DNA from: Phaeobacter gallaeciensis
GTDB taxonomy: Bacteria > Pseudomonadota > Alphaproteobacteria > Rhodobacterales > Rhodobacteraceae
Direction: 5' to 3'
Assembly (NCBI RefSeq): GCF_001678945.1
Contig: NZ_CP015124.1
Span: 186,001-250,000 of the forward strand
Length of the DNA: 64,000 nucleotides
A model generated the notes under the pieces. That model searched no databases, was not told the DNA's origin, and was given only the letters and a program-made list of their open reading frames with translations. Below are positions 17,044-27,510 of the stretch, one piece after another (positions within the stretch are counted from its first letter, which is position 1; every line of letters begins with the position of its first letter). The position numbers and the translations under genes are program-made.

Positions 17044-17065
17044 GGGGCAGGAAATACCCTGCCCC
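17044..17065 (-). other. rpsB-tsf intergenic hairpin
   Basis: A perfect eight-base stem (GGGGCAGG / CCTGCCCC) with a six-base loop lies between the rpsB stop and the tsf ribosome site. There is no T-run, so it is more likely an mRNA processing or stability element, or a partial attenuator setting the S2 to EF-Ts ratio, than a full terminator. Confidence 0.6.
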
Positions 17066-17091
17066 TGATGTCAAATCTGTGACAGGCAGGA

Positions 17092-17859
17092 TCAGGCCTG
17101 AGCTTCCTCGGAAACAGCTTCCTCTTCGGGAGCTTCTTCCAGGGCGCCGAGGTCAACACCAGCTGCACCCAGCTGTGCGGACATGCCGTCCAGCGCAGCG
17201 CGGGCAACCAGATCGCAGTACAGAGCGATGGCGCGGGATGCGTCGTCGTTGCCGGGGATGATGTAGTCAACGCCATCGGGCGAGCAGTTGGTATCGACGA
17301 TTGCCACAACCGGGATACCCAGTTTCTTGGCTTCGGCGATGGCCAGCGCTTCTTTTTTCACGTCGATGACGAACAGCAGGTCCGGCACGCCGCCCATTTC
17401 GCGGATCCCGCCGAGCGAAGCCTGCAGTTTGGTCTGGTCACGTTCCATGCCCAGGCGCTCTTTCTTGGTGAGGCCTTCAGCACCGGTTTCCATCTTCTCG
17501 TCGATTTCCTTCAGACGGTTGATCGACTGGGAAACGGTTTTCCAGTTGGTGAGCGTGCCGCCCAGCCAACGGTGGTTCATGTAGTACTGAGCCGACTTCT
17601 CTGCCGCGTCTGCAATCGGCTGAGCCGCCTGACGCTTGGTGCCGACGAACAGGATACGGCCGCCTTTTGCAACGGTGTCACGAACAACCTGCAGAGCCTG
17701 GTCCAGCATCGGAACGGTCTGGGTGAGGTCCATGATGTGGATGCCGTTGCGCGCGCCATAGATGAAGGGCGACATGCGCGGGTTCCAGCGCTGAGTCTGG
17801 TGGCCGAAGTGAACGCCAGCTTCGAGCAGCTGACGCATGGTGAACTCGGGAAGAGCCAT
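17092..17859 (-). CDS. rpsB: 30S ribosomal protein S2
   Basis: A 255-residue S2 protein. Family motifs include [36 protein letters not shown] and [19 protein letters not shown]. The C-terminal 20 residues are an acidic Glu/Ala tail ([15 protein letters not shown]), as in many alphaproteobacteria. It is the first gene of the operon with tsf; a 124-base leader may carry an S2 autoregulatory structure. Confidence 0.98.
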   Translation of the reverse strand: MALPEFTMRQLLEAGVHFGHQTQRWNPRMSPFIYGARNGIHIMDLTQTVPMLDQALQVVRDTVAKGGRILFVGTKRQAAQPIADAAEKSAQYYMNHRWLGGTLTNWKTVSQSINRLKEIDEKMETGAEGLTKKERLGMERDQTKLQASLGGIREMGGVPDLLFVIDVKKEALAIAEAKKLGIPVVAIVDTNCSPDGVDYIIPGNDDASRAIALYCDLVARAALDGMSAQLGAAGVDLGALEEAPEEEAVSEEAQA

Positions 17860-17983
17860 GCTATCTTTTCCTTTTCCGGTTTAATCCTCGGCGGGGGTCT
17901 CAGAGCGGATGCTCCAACCGGCGGGCCGTTGGGGATGTCTCCCCCAAATCGGCCCAAACCCCGCCTGCGGGTTCGATGGCGCT

Positions 17984-18012
17984 CGTATAAGTCACCTTTG
18001 ACAGGGGCGCAA
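17984..18012 (-). promoter_or_regulatory. rpsB promoter
   Basis: On the minus strand a -35 TTGCGC (18007-18012) and a -10 TATACG (17984-17989) are separated by exactly 17 bases. This starts a leader of about 120 bases ahead of rpsB. The same TTGCGC -35 appears before the tRNA-Ser gene. Confidence 0.65.
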
Positions 18013-18015
18013 GGC

Positions 18016-18855
18016 TTATTTCGCTGCCTCTTCCCGCAACTGCTCATGGCCTGCGCGCACTTGGGCCTCGCAGGCCGCCGCCAGATCTTTGCGATTTGAA
18101 AAATCAGCAACGCGTAGCGGCGGGTGGTACATCAGCTCAACTCGGCCTTGTCGGGTTGCGGCGAGGGTCTTCAGCAGATGCGGCCCAAACTCCATATCAC
18201 CCCACCAGCCATAGAACCGGTCCGGCGCACCGCTGGGGGCGAAGAACACCACCGATACCGGCTGAACATGCATGAAATCGCGCAGGTGGTCACTAAAGAA
18301 CGCGGCGAAGAGTGTTGTTTTGAATGTCAAAACCCTGAGGCCATCGGTCGAGGTGCCTTCAGGAAAGAACAACAGCTTGTGCCCGGCCTTCAGGCGCTCT
18401 TCGAACAGCAGGGTTTGCTCTTTGGCTTTCTTGGGGTTGCGGTCGATGAACACGGTTCCGGTCGCCCGCGCCAGCCAACCGATGCCGGGCCACCCTGCGA
18501 CCTCGGCCTTGGAGACGAAATAAATCCGCTTGCGCGCGTTGAGCGCAAAAATATCCAGCCAGGACGTATGGTTGGCCACGACGGCCCCGCGCTGCTGCAT
18601 CAGGGCGCCGGTGGTGGAAAACCCCATACCCAGTACCCGGAAGGCATTGCGGCAGACGAATTGGGTAATGAAAGGCGTCACGGGTCGGTGCAGCCCACAC
18701 AGCGGATATTCGATCAGCCGTACCAACAGCAGAACAAGTAGCCCACCAAATACCAGCGTTCCAAGCACCAAGACCCTGACGCAGACCAGCATCCACCCGA
18801 GCGGACCGATCCGCACCGGATCAGGCGCCTCATCACTGTGCCAGACCGGGCTCAT
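18016..18855 (-). CDS. olsA: 1-acyl-glycerol-3-phosphate-type O-acyltransferase, probable ornithine-lipid OlsA
   Basis: A 279-residue PlsC-family membrane acyltransferase. A hydrophobic N-terminal segment at about 25-50 anchors it. The catalytic HX4D motif is NHTSWLDIFAL, and the substrate site FFPEGTSTDG follows. It lies 7 bases after an OlsB-type gene, and this pairing is diagnostic for ornithine-lipid synthesis: OlsB N-acylates ornithine and OlsA esterifies the 3-hydroxyl of that acyl chain. It could also act on lysophosphatidic acid, as shown for some OlsA proteins. Confidence 0.87.
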   Translation of the reverse strand: MSPVWHSDEAPDPVRIGPLGWMLVCVRVLVLGTLVFGGLLVLLLVRLIEYPLCGLHRPVTPFITQFVCRNAFRVLGMGFSTTGALMQQRGAVVANHTSWLDIFALNARKRIYFVSKAEVAGWPGIGWLARATGTVFIDRNPKKAKEQTLLFEERLKAGHKLLFFPEGTSTDGLRVLTFKTTLFAAFFSDHLRDFMHVQPVSVVFFAPSGAPDRFYGWWGDMEFGPHLLKTLAATRQGRVELMYHPPLRVADFSNRKDLAAACEAQVRAGHEQLREEAAK

Positions 18856-18862
18856 CGCAGGC

Positions 18863-19621
18863 TCACGCGCCCCCGCCGCCGGTATAGATCCGTTTCTGAC
18901 GCGCGTTCATCCGCTCGGTATCCAGAACCAGACAGACGTCCGTGGTGTTGAATGTGTGGTCAACAAATGCGCCGTCGCCGACAAAACCGCCCAGACGCAG
19001 GTATGCCTTGATCAGCGCTGGCATATCCACCATCGCCTTGCGCCGGTCCAGTTGCTGCGGATTAATCAGATCCATTGGCTGGTAAACGCGCGAACGCACC
19101 CGCAGATCCGGCGGCGCAAGATGGTTGTGATGCAGCATCGTCAAAGGGGCAGCCAGTTCCTGCGCGTCGGTACCGGGGAAGCTGGCGACGCCAAACAGAA
19201 CCTCTATCTCATGCTCGGCAACGTATTGCGCAAGACCGTTCCACAGGTGGAACATCCCCGCGCCGCCGCGATACTCTGGGTGCAGGCAGGACCGGCCCAG
19301 TTCCAGCAACCTGCGGCCCGAGGATTTGAGCGGTGTCAGATCATATTCATCCTCGGAATAGAACTGCCCAACCTCAGCTGCGCGATCACTGGTCAGCAGG
19401 CGGTAAACGCCCACCACCTGATCACTGTTGGTATCAGTTAGCAGCATATGATCGAAAAACGGATCGAACCGGTCGCGTTCAAGCCCGGCCGCGTGATCGA
19501 CAAGCTCCCCATCTCCGCCCAGTTCGGTCACAAAAACCTGGTACCTCAGTGCCTGCGCCGCGCGCAGATCTTCTTCGGTCCGGGCCAGGCGCACAGAGAA
19601 GTCGGAAGGGGTGTCAGGCAT
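18863..19621 (-). CDS. olsB: L-ornithine N-alpha-acyltransferase OlsB
   Basis: A 252-residue GNAT-fold acyltransferase of the OlsB/autoinducer-synthase-like group. YQVFVTELGG and FDPFFDHMLL near the N-terminus and ELGRSCLHPEYRGGAGMFHLWNGLA in the middle match OlsB. It transfers a 3-hydroxyacyl group from ACP to ornithine to give lyso-ornithine lipid at the cytoplasmic membrane. The partner olsA follows directly. In Rhodobacteraceae ornithine lipids are common membrane constituents and help replace phospholipids under phosphate limitation; no Pho box was recognised here. Confidence 0.9.
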   Translation of the reverse strand: MPDTPSDFSVRLARTEEDLRAAQALRYQVFVTELGGDGELVDHAAGLERDRFDPFFDHMLLTDTNSDQVVGVYRLLTSDRAAEVGQFYSEDEYDLTPLKSSGRRLLELGRSCLHPEYRGGAGMFHLWNGLAQYVAEHEIEVLFGVASFPGTDAQELAAPLTMLHHNHLAPPDLRVRSRVYQPMDLINPQQLDRRKAMVDMPALIKAYLRLGGFVGDGAFVDHTFNTTDVCLVLDTERMNARQKRIYTGGGGA

Positions 19622-19725
19622 CGGAATTCTCGGTGGTCGAAGCTGCTCTGCAGATAGCGTATCTGCTTTGAAACAGGCAAGAGTTTAACAAAACCGAAAT
19701 GGGTTTATTAACTGGCCGTAAACCA

Positions 19726-19908
19726 TTATGGCTCAAACACTGGAACAAGGGCCACTTGGCGTCCATCGAACACGAGCTTGCCCTGGTCCCGAAAATTGAC
19801 GGTGATTTTGCCTGCGGCATTGGACTGTACCTGCCCGAGCCCCCATTCCGGGTGTTCCGGATGTTTCACGTACATGCCCGGCGAAAGGATTGCATTGAGG
19901 TCAGTCAT
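19726..19908 (-). CDS. DUF3553 domain-containing small protein
   Basis: A 60-residue protein starting MTDLNAILSPG. The core is HPEWGLGQVQS followed by TVNFRDQGKLVFDG, a small beta-rich fold recognised as DUF3553, related in shape to SH3/CarD-like or UvrD-tail modules. I placed the start at the ATG 19908; a longer frame adds 20 residues that overlap the chpT upstream region. It is divergent from chpT with 29 bases between starts, so promoters overlap. The function is unknown; a nucleic-acid-related role is a guess from the fold. Confidence 0.78.
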   Translation of the reverse strand: MTDLNAILSPGMYVKHPEHPEWGLGQVQSNAAGKITVNFRDQGKLVFDGRQVALVPVFEP

Positions 19909-19937
19909 TTGAATTGGCCCAATTCGGAGGATATTAC

Positions 19938-20534
19938 ATGGCTGTAGATAATGAAGATCTGCCTGCATTGATAGGGTCGCGGATCTGCCACGATCTTATC
20001 AGCCCTATCGGCGCCATCAACAACGGCCTTGAACTGCTTGGAATGTCTGGCGAAGTGTCCGGTCCCGAGATGGAGCTGATTTCCGACAGCGTGACCAATG
20101 CCAATGCCCGCATCCGGTTTTTCCGCATTGCCTTTGGCGCCGCAGGTGATCAGCAGATGGGCCGCGCCGAGGTTGTTTCGGTTCTGGATGACGTCAGCAA
20201 GGGCGGGCGGCTCAGCTACCAATGGGCCCCTCTCGAAGGATCCAGCCGCAGTGAGGTCCGCATGGCCTTCCTTGCCGCGCTCTGCCTGGAAAGCGCCCTG
20301 CCCTATGGCGGTACCATCACCGTGCTTTGCGCGGATGGGCACTGGACCGTCATCGGCGAAGGTCCGAAACTGAATGTGGATGATGCGCTCTGGGCGCGCC
20401 TCAGCGATGACAACGCAGAGGTGAAGATCTCCCCCGCGCAGGTCCAGTTCGCGATGCTGCCCTACGCCGCAAAGCAGGCAGAGCGCGACCTGAAGGTCGA
20501 GCAGGCGCTGGAAAAGATTTCGATCTTCTTCTGA
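19938..20534 (+). CDS. chpT: Histidine phosphotransferase ChpT
   Basis: A 198-residue phosphotransfer protein that relays phosphate from the hybrid kinase CckA to CtrA (and CpdR) in the alphaproteobacterial cell-cycle/motility phosphorelay. The phosphoacceptor is H18 in SRICHDLISPIGAINNGLELL, in a DHp-like helical hairpin, followed by a degenerate ATPase-like domain. I chose the ATG at 19938 since CGGAGG ends 7 bases before it. In Roseobacters this relay controls motility, gene-transfer agents and other traits rather than viability. The cckA end is at 63826-64000 in the same window. Confidence 0.93.
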   Translation: MAVDNEDLPALIGSRICHDLISPIGAINNGLELLGMSGEVSGPEMELISDSVTNANARIRFFRIAFGAAGDQQMGRAEVVSVLDDVSKGGRLSYQWAPLEGSSRSEVRMAFLAALCLESALPYGGTITVLCADGHWTVIGEGPKLNVDDALWARLSDDNAEVKISPAQVQFAMLPYAAKQAERDLKVEQALEKISIFF

Positions 20535-20555
20535 TTTAAACGATTTTTAGAATAG

Positions 20556-20583
20556 AAAACGCCACCCCAGCGGGTGGCGTTTT
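20556..20583. terminator. Bidirectional terminator between chpT and proA
   Basis: AAAACGCCACCC (20556-20567) pairs perfectly with GGGTGGCGTTTT (20572-20583) around a four-base loop. T-runs on both strands suit both converging genes. Confidence 0.93.
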
Positions 20584-20599
20584 GCGTTTCATTTGAACC

Positions 20600-21865
20600 T
20601 CAGGCGCGCGTGGTTCCGTCGCCGCGGACCAGATATTTGAAACTGGTCAACTGCGCCGCGCCCACCGGGCCACGGGCGTGCATCTTGCCGGTTGCGATAC
20701 CGATTTCCGCGCCCATGCCGAACTCACCACCATCGGCAAACTGGGTCGAGGCATTGTGCATCAGGATGGCACTGTCGAGTTCGGCAAAGAACTGATCCAC
20801 AGCCGCCTCATCCTCGGTCAGGATGCAATCGGTATGCTGGGAATGATGCGTCCGGATATAGGCGATTGCCTCGTCGATATCGGCGACCTGACGGGCCGAG
20901 ATGATGGCGTCCAGATGCTCCTTACCCCAATCATCGGCCGTGGCGACAACCATGTTCCCGGGGCCAGGCAGACCTTCCTCAGCGTGGATTTCGACGCCAG
21001 CTGTAGCCAAGGCAGTCAGGACATCCTTGCCGACGGTTTCGGCGATGTCCTGATGGATCAGCAGACATTCGGCGGCGCCGCAGATCCCGGTGCGCCGGGT
21101 TTTCGCGTTCAGCACCACGTCCAGCGCCTTTTGCGGGTCGGCGGATTTGTCGAGATAGATATGCACGATGCCTTCGAGATGGGCAAAGACCGGCACCCGC
21201 GCTTCGCGCTGCACCAGCCCAACCAGCCCTTTGCCGCCGCGGGGCACGATCACGTCGACATAATCGGTCATGGTCAGCAATTCCTGCACCGCCGCGCGGT
21301 CACGGGTCGGCACCAACTGCACCGCGGTTTCCGGCAGATCCGCCGCCTTCAACCCTTCGGCAAGGCAGGCATGGATGGCGCGCGCCGAATGGAAGCTTTC
21401 AGAGCCGCCGCGCAGGATCACCGCGTTGCCGGATTTCAGGCATAGCGCGCCGGCATCCGCGGTCACATTGGGACGGCTTTCATAGATCACTCCGATCACG
21501 CCCAGAGGCGTCCGGACCCGCTGAATCCGAAGGCCCGAGGGTTGCGTCCATTCCTCCAGCACCTCACCCACCGGATCACTCTGACCTGCCACGGCGCGCA
21601 GACCGTCGACGATGCCCTGAATACGCGCCTCATCCAGCATCAGCCGGTCCATCATGGCCGACGATAACCCTTTGGAGCGCCCGAACTCCATATCCTTTTC
21701 ATTGGCGGCAATGATCTGGTCACGCTGCTGCCAGACCGCATCTGCTGCGGCCAGAAGCGCCTTTTCCTTGCGTTCGGCACTGGCTGTGGCCAGTTTTTCC
21801 GCAGCTTTCCTTGCATTTTTGCCAAGCTCAGCCATCAGAGCCTGAATATCATCGGTGTCTTTCAT
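20600..21865 (-). CDS. proA: Gamma-glutamyl phosphate reductase
   Basis: A 421-residue NADPH-dependent reductase, the second step of proline synthesis (gamma-glutamyl phosphate to glutamate semialdehyde). The catalytic cysteine is in [39 protein letters not shown] and the [11 protein letters not shown] loops are typical. I chose the ATG at 21865 (MKDTDDI); the ATG at 21874 is equally possible. It lies 73 bases downstream of proB in one operon with obgE. Confidence 0.96.
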   Translation of the reverse strand: MKDTDDIQALMAELGKNARKAAEKLATASAERKEKALLAAADAVWQQRDQIIAANEKDMEFGRSKGLSSAMMDRLMLDEARIQGIVDGLRAVAGQSDPVGEVLEEWTQPSGLRIQRVRTPLGVIGVIYESRPNVTADAGALCLKSGNAVILRGGSESFHSARAIHACLAEGLKAADLPETAVQLVPTRDRAAVQELLTMTDYVDVIVPRGGKGLVGLVQREARVPVFAHLEGIVHIYLDKSADPQKALDVVLNAKTRRTGICGAAECLLIHQDIAETVGKDVLTALATAGVEIHAEEGLPGPGNMVVATADDWGKEHLDAIISARQVADIDEAIAYIRTHHSQHTDCILTEDEAAVDQFFAELDSAILMHNASTQFADGGEFGMGAEIGIATGKMHARGPVGAAQLTSFKYLVRGDGTTRA

Positions 21866-21938
21866 CGGTATCATGCCTTTGACGTCCTCGGGTCACAGAC
21901 TACTGCGAACCGCGAGGGAAATTCCACATAGAAGAAGA

Positions 21939-24163
<2,225 letters not shown>

Positions 24164-24189
24164 TTATCCCATTGGGGAAGAGCCGCCAA

Positions 24190-24726
24190 TCACTGTTTTC
24201 GGCTGTAGGTCCAGGTCGGCACGGTCGAGTCCCGGGCCACGCAGAAAGTCTCTGCATCACCAAGATATTCGAACCCGCAATGGATCAGGACCCGGGCCGA
24301 GGCCGGATTGTCCTGAAACACCGAGGCAAACATCGCTGCATTGCCCAAGGGATTGGCCTGCACCAGCGCCTCAAGGGCTTCGGAGGCCAAGCCAGTGTTC
24401 CAGAACGCCGGTGCGATCCAGAAGCCAACTTCGGACTGGTTGCGGTCCATCCGCTTCAGCCCAATCACACCCTTCAGCTCATCTCCGCCCGACGGGGTGC
24501 CGTCGATGGCCCAGATGTCCTCCTCGCGGTCCGGCGCCATGGCGCGGGCCACATAGGCCTCGACAGCGCCGGGGGGCAACGGATGCGGGATCGAGGTGGT
24601 CATCCGCGCCACCCGTTCATCCCCCGCGTAATGCGCGATCAGACCCGCGTCCGATTTGCGCAGCGGACGCAGCAAAAACCGCTCTGTCTCGATGACCGGT
24701 TGCTGGTCTGTCTGATCCAAACTCAT
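24190..24726 (-). CDS. GNAT-family N-acetyltransferase (RimJ/RimL type)
   Basis: A 178-residue acetyltransferase. IETERFLLRPLRKSDA is the usual start of the RimJ/RimL-like subgroup. The acetyl-CoA-binding beta4 region is VGFWIAPAFWNTGLASEALEAL, in which the Q/RxxGxG/A loop reads WNTGLA. The start at 24726 follows GAGGAGG. The gene is between rpmA and obgE, as in many Rhodobacteraceae. The substrate could be a protein N-terminus or a small molecule; the ribosomal neighbours fit the former but do not prove it. Confidence 0.87.
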   Translation of the reverse strand: MSLDQTDQQPVIETERFLLRPLRKSDAGLIAHYAGDERVARMTTSIPHPLPPGAVEAYVARAMAPDREEDIWAIDGTPSGGDELKGVIGLKRMDRNQSEVGFWIAPAFWNTGLASEALEALVQANPLGNAAMFASVFQDNPASARVLIHCGFEYLGDAETFCVARDSTVPTWTYSRKQ

Positions 24727-24922
24727 TGCCTTGCTCCTCCTCAAAAGACCAATCGTCGATCGGCGACCGGTACGGCCTTTCCGGGAAAGCACCAAGATAG
24801 GTGCTGATCTGCCTGACGCCAGCCCCGGGCTGCAAATTCGTCCGGTTGGGAGCGTTTCCTTCCGGGACCACCCCGGAGCACCCTGCCCGTCGGACATCAT
24901 TTGCGGATTACTGGTTAAAACG

Positions 24923-24953
24923 AAAAAGGGGACCGGCTCTATCACCGATCCCC
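24923..24953 (-). terminator. Rho-independent terminator after rpmA
   Basis: On the minus strand GGGGATCGG pairs with CCGGTCCCC (one mismatch, eight-base loop), followed by TTTTT at 24923-24927. It lies 30 bases past the rpmA stop. Confidence 0.88.
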
Positions 24954-24982
24954 TCAATATTTTTTGCCACTTCGGGTTCGGC

Positions 24983-25252
24983 TTACTCAGCGGCCTCCGC
25001 CACTGGGAGAACCGAAATAAAGGTACGGCCTTTAAGGCCCTTGTGGAAGGTCACAGCACCGTCGGTGGTTGCAAAGATGGTGTGATCTTTGCCCAGACCA
25101 ACGCCTTCGCCCGGCCAAAACTTGGTGCCGCGCTGACGTACGATGATGTTGCCTGCGATGGCCGCCTGGCCACCATACAGTTTCACGCCAAGGCGGCGAC
25201 CGGCTGAGTCGCGGCCGTTACGGGAGGAACCGCCAGCTTTCTTATGTGCCAT
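24983..25252 (-). CDS. rpmA: 50S ribosomal protein L27
   Basis: An 89-residue L27 protein starting [16 protein letters not shown], whose flexible N-terminus reaches the peptidyl-transferase centre. GVKLYGGQ and [13 protein letters not shown] are family hallmarks. AAGGAG precedes the ATG. It follows rplU by 11 bases, the universal rplU-rpmA pairing. Confidence 0.98.
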   Translation of the reverse strand: MAHKKAGGSSRNGRDSAGRRLGVKLYGGQAAIAGNIIVRQRGTKFWPGEGVGLGKDHTIFATTDGAVTFHKGLKGRTFISVLPVAEAAE

Positions 25253-25263
25253 TGTCTATCTCC

Positions 25264-25860
25264 TTAGCCTTTAGCCAGATCTTTGGCTTGCTCAACCCAT
25301 TCGGGTTTCACTTTGATGGCGTCGATAGCAGCAATATCGTCTGCCGACAAGGCTGCGATCTGTGCGAAGCTGGTCAGACCAGCGTCGTTCAGCTTGGTAG
25401 CGGCGGCAGGGCCGACACCGGTCAGCTTGGTCAGATCGTCGGAACCGGCAGCAGCGGGTGCTGCGGCTTTCTTGGCAGCCGGAGCAGCAGCGGCAGGTGC
25501 GGTTGCGCCTTTACCGGTTGCAGCTTTTACGCCGGATTTGTCCGCGCCCGACGCCAGGATGTCGGTGATCTTGACCAGAGTCAGCTTCTGACGGTGGCCT
25601 TTGGTGCGCTTGGACGAGTGCTTACGACGACGCTTCACGAAATGGATCAGCTTTTCGCCTTTGATCTGATCGATCACTTCGGCCTGAACCGCAGCGCCGT
25701 CAACAAAGGGAGCGCCGACCACGGGGGCGTCGCCACCGAGCATCAGAACATCGTTGAACTGGATTTTTTCGCCAGCATCTGCAGCAAGTTTCTCAACGCG
25801 GAGCACGTCGCCCGCCTGAACCTTGTACTGCTTGCCGCCAGTCTTGAGGACCGCAAACAT
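25264..25860 (-). CDS. rplU: 50S ribosomal protein L21 with long C-terminal extension
   Basis: Residues 1-103 are a complete L21 ([23 protein letters not shown]-like [28 protein letters not shown]). The protein is 198 residues, nearly twice the usual length. After an Ala/Pro/Lys-rich linker (about 105-142), residues 145-195 read [21 protein letters not shown] and then [16 protein letters not shown], a helix-hairpin-helix-like module. The tail is probably a lineage feature of Rhodobacterales L21; its function on the ribosome is not known to me. Confidence 0.96.
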   Translation of the reverse strand: MFAVLKTGGKQYKVQAGDVLRVEKLAADAGEKIQFNDVLMLGGDAPVVGAPFVDGAAVQAEVIDQIKGEKLIHFVKRRRKHSSKRTKGHRQKLTLVKITDILASGADKSGVKAATGKGATAPAAAAPAAKKAAAPAAAGSDDLTKLTGVGPAAATKLNDAGLTSFAQIAALSADDIAAIDAIKVKPEWVEQAKDLAKG

Positions 25861-25960
25861 GTGCGTCTTTCCTTTTTCAACCGCGTCCTTCGGCCCCTGG
25901 ACCCCAGGTGTTTCGGCATTTGGTGTTTAAACCTTTGCCGCCTCGAACAGCGCGACCCTT

Positions 25961-26003
25961 GTACGGGCCGTACTACAAATAGACCCGGCACAGAGATTCC
26001 GGG
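25961..26003 (-). other. rplU leader stem-loops
   Basis: Two hairpins lie in the 5' untranslated region of rplU-rpmA: GTACG/CGTAC with a three-base loop (25961-25973) and CCCGG/CCGGG with a ten-base loop (25984-26003). Their position after the promoter suggests a ribosomal-protein leader, but no known class was matched. Confidence 0.35.
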
Positions 26004-26016
26004 CCGGGATGGGCGC

Positions 26017-26044
26017 TTTTTATCCAGAAAGTGGCTCATGTCAA
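26017..26044 (-). promoter_or_regulatory. rplU-rpmA promoter
   Basis: On the minus strand a perfect -35 TTGACA (26039-26044) and a weak -10 TAAAAA (26017-26022) are 16 bases apart, giving a leader of about 150 bases before rplU. Confidence 0.6.
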
Positions 26045-26123
26045 CCACTGATTGCCGCCCCGATACATGTCGTGCGCCGGGCCGGAGGGAAAAGGGTGAC
26101 AGGGCCGCCCGGAACTGGTGCGC

Positions 26124-26975
26124 CTAGATGTCTTCGCCCTGCCCCAACCCCTTCATCTGGTAGGCCAGCGCCTCGAACCGGTTGGCAGTGATCTCATACT
26201 GTACTGCATTCAGCAACTCATAGACCTCTTGCATCAGCGGCGTCTCCAGCGCCCGTACATAAGAACGGACCTCTTCATCGGAAAAATCCTGATAGGCATA
26301 GGCGGATGAAGCCATGCTGGAGGCCCTAAGCGCCATCCGCATGCCCGGCGCCTGCTCCTGCTGCCAGGCCCGCAAACCGTCGGCATCCAATTGCAGATCA
26401 ATCACCCCGGCGGCACTGGCCGCCATCAGGAACCGGAACTGGATCTGCTGGATTGCTTTGACACCGGTATCTGCGGCATCAACCGCCTTGGTCATGCGCT
26501 GAAGGAGCGCCAGCCTGTCAGCCCCGTCCTGAACCAAATCAGCTATGATACGCTGCCCGGCGATTTGCTTGGTCTCGTCATCCTCAACCATATGGGCGGC
26601 ATTTTCGGCTGCGACCAACCGTTGCCCCAGATCGCTGGCGTAAAAGGCTGCCGCGTGATCCAGCGCCGCGTCGTCCAGCGTTTCAACAAGAATATCCAGC
26701 GCCAGCGCCCGCATCCGGTCTGTATCAAAAACACGGGCGGCCAGACGGGTCCACTCCTGTCCAAAATCCCCGGCCTCAAGCCCGAGCATCTCGGGTGCGC
26801 TTTCGGCGGAGAGCGCAATACTGTCCAGCGCCACGTCAAATCCGGTAACCTCAAGAAAAGCTGTCACTTCAGCACGGTCAGCGGCCCTGGCCGGAGACAG
26901 AAGCCCGGATGCGAAGACGCCAATGAACAGCGCAGCACAAAGCGACGCCAGCGGTTTTAGAAGAGAATGTGTCAT
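26124..26975 (-). CDS. DUF2059 domain-containing exported protein
   Basis: A 283-residue protein with a signal peptide (SLLKPLASLCAALFIG, cleavage after ARA), so probably periplasmic. Two helical DUF2059-like segments are visible: DAALDHAAAFYASDLGQRLV at about 113-133, and FSDEEVRSYVRALETPLMQEVYELLN in the last third. The family is all-helical and uncharacterised. I chose the ATG at 26975; a frame to 27032 would put 19 extra residues before the signal peptide and cover the palindrome at 26995-27011. It is monocistronic. Confidence 0.78.
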   Translation of the reverse strand: MTHSLLKPLASLCAALFIGVFASGLLSPARAADRAEVTAFLEVTGFDVALDSIALSAESAPEMLGLEAGDFGQEWTRLAARVFDTDRMRALALDILVETLDDAALDHAAAFYASDLGQRLVAAENAAHMVEDDETKQIAGQRIIADLVQDGADRLALLQRMTKAVDAADTGVKAIQQIQFRFLMAASAAGVIDLQLDADGLRAWQQEQAPGMRMALRASSMASSAYAYQDFSDEEVRSYVRALETPLMQEVYELLNAVQYEITANRFEALAYQMKGLGQGEDI

Positions 26976-26994
26976 ACCCACGAATCTATGGGAA

Positions 26995-27011
26995 ATTGTC
27001 TGACAGACAAT
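26995..27011. promoter_or_regulatory. 17-base palindrome upstream of the DUF2059 gene
   Basis: ATTGTCTG-A-CAGACAAT is a perfect inverted repeat with a single central base. It lies 20-36 bases before the DUF2059 start, where a repressor would block transcription. The binding protein is unknown. Confidence 0.5.
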
Positions 27012-27050
27012 GAAAAATCGACTTTCCCTCAAGAAGTTGAAAATCCCCCC

Positions 27051-27079
27051 TTGCGCCCATCAGAATTCAACATTAAACC
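27051..27079 (+). promoter_or_regulatory. tRNA-Ser promoter
   Basis: TTGCGC (27051-27056) and TAAACC (27074-27079) are 17 bases apart and end 16 bases before the mature tRNA. The same -35 hexamer is used upstream of rpsB. Confidence 0.55.
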
Positions 27080-27095
27080 GCCGCTCACCCCCCGC

Positions 27096-27185
27096 GGAGA
27101 GGTGCCGGAGTGGTCGAACGGGGCGGTCTCGAAAACCGTTGTTCCTTCACGGGAACCCAGGGTTCGAATCCCTGTCTCTCCGCCA
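27096..27185 (+). tRNA. tRNA-Ser (anticodon CGA)
   Basis: A 90-base class II tRNA. The acceptor GGAGAGG pairs with TCTCTCC. The anticodon loop CTCGAAA carries CGA (reads UCG). There is a long serine-type variable arm (TTGTTCC...GGGAACCC), the T loop is GGTTCGAATCC, discriminator G and an encoded CCA. No integrated element is seen at its 3' end. Confidence 0.96.
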
Positions 27186-27510
27186 TTAATCCCCTGATTT
27201 GCGACTATAGCACGAAATAGCCAGGGATTGATGATGACCCCTGGCAATAAGTTTCCATTTCCAAAAGCTGTCATACGCTGACCGTATCCGCGCATACCAG
27301 ACAGGCTACTACCTGTTCTAAAACACTTCAGTGGCCACAACACCCCGGGCCAGAGCATAACCATTTGGGGGCATCACCATTGTTGTGATGTAGCAACGTT
27401 CGCGCGGTCGTACTGGCCGCCCGGTTGACACATATCAATATTCGAATTCATTGTTCGTGCCAGTTGTTACACTGAAGTTTTCATACTTCAAAAATTAGAA
27501 TCGACGGGGC
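27186..27510. other. Intergenic region before the autotransporter
   Basis: There is no gene here. A GCGGTC/GGCCGC hairpin lies near 27397-27413. A TTGACA at 27425-27430 is followed by AT-rich sequence that may form the autotransporter promoter, but no good -10 at standard spacing was found. Confidence 0.4.

Noticed and set aside
17577-18110. 177-codon frame overlapping the rpsB start and leader
   Set aside because: It is in another frame of rpsB and shares its N-terminal region only as a shifted reading; rpsB itself is complete.
27096-27510. Integrated element at the tRNA-Ser gene
   Set aside because: No integrase and no repeat of the tRNA 3' end was seen downstream in the window.
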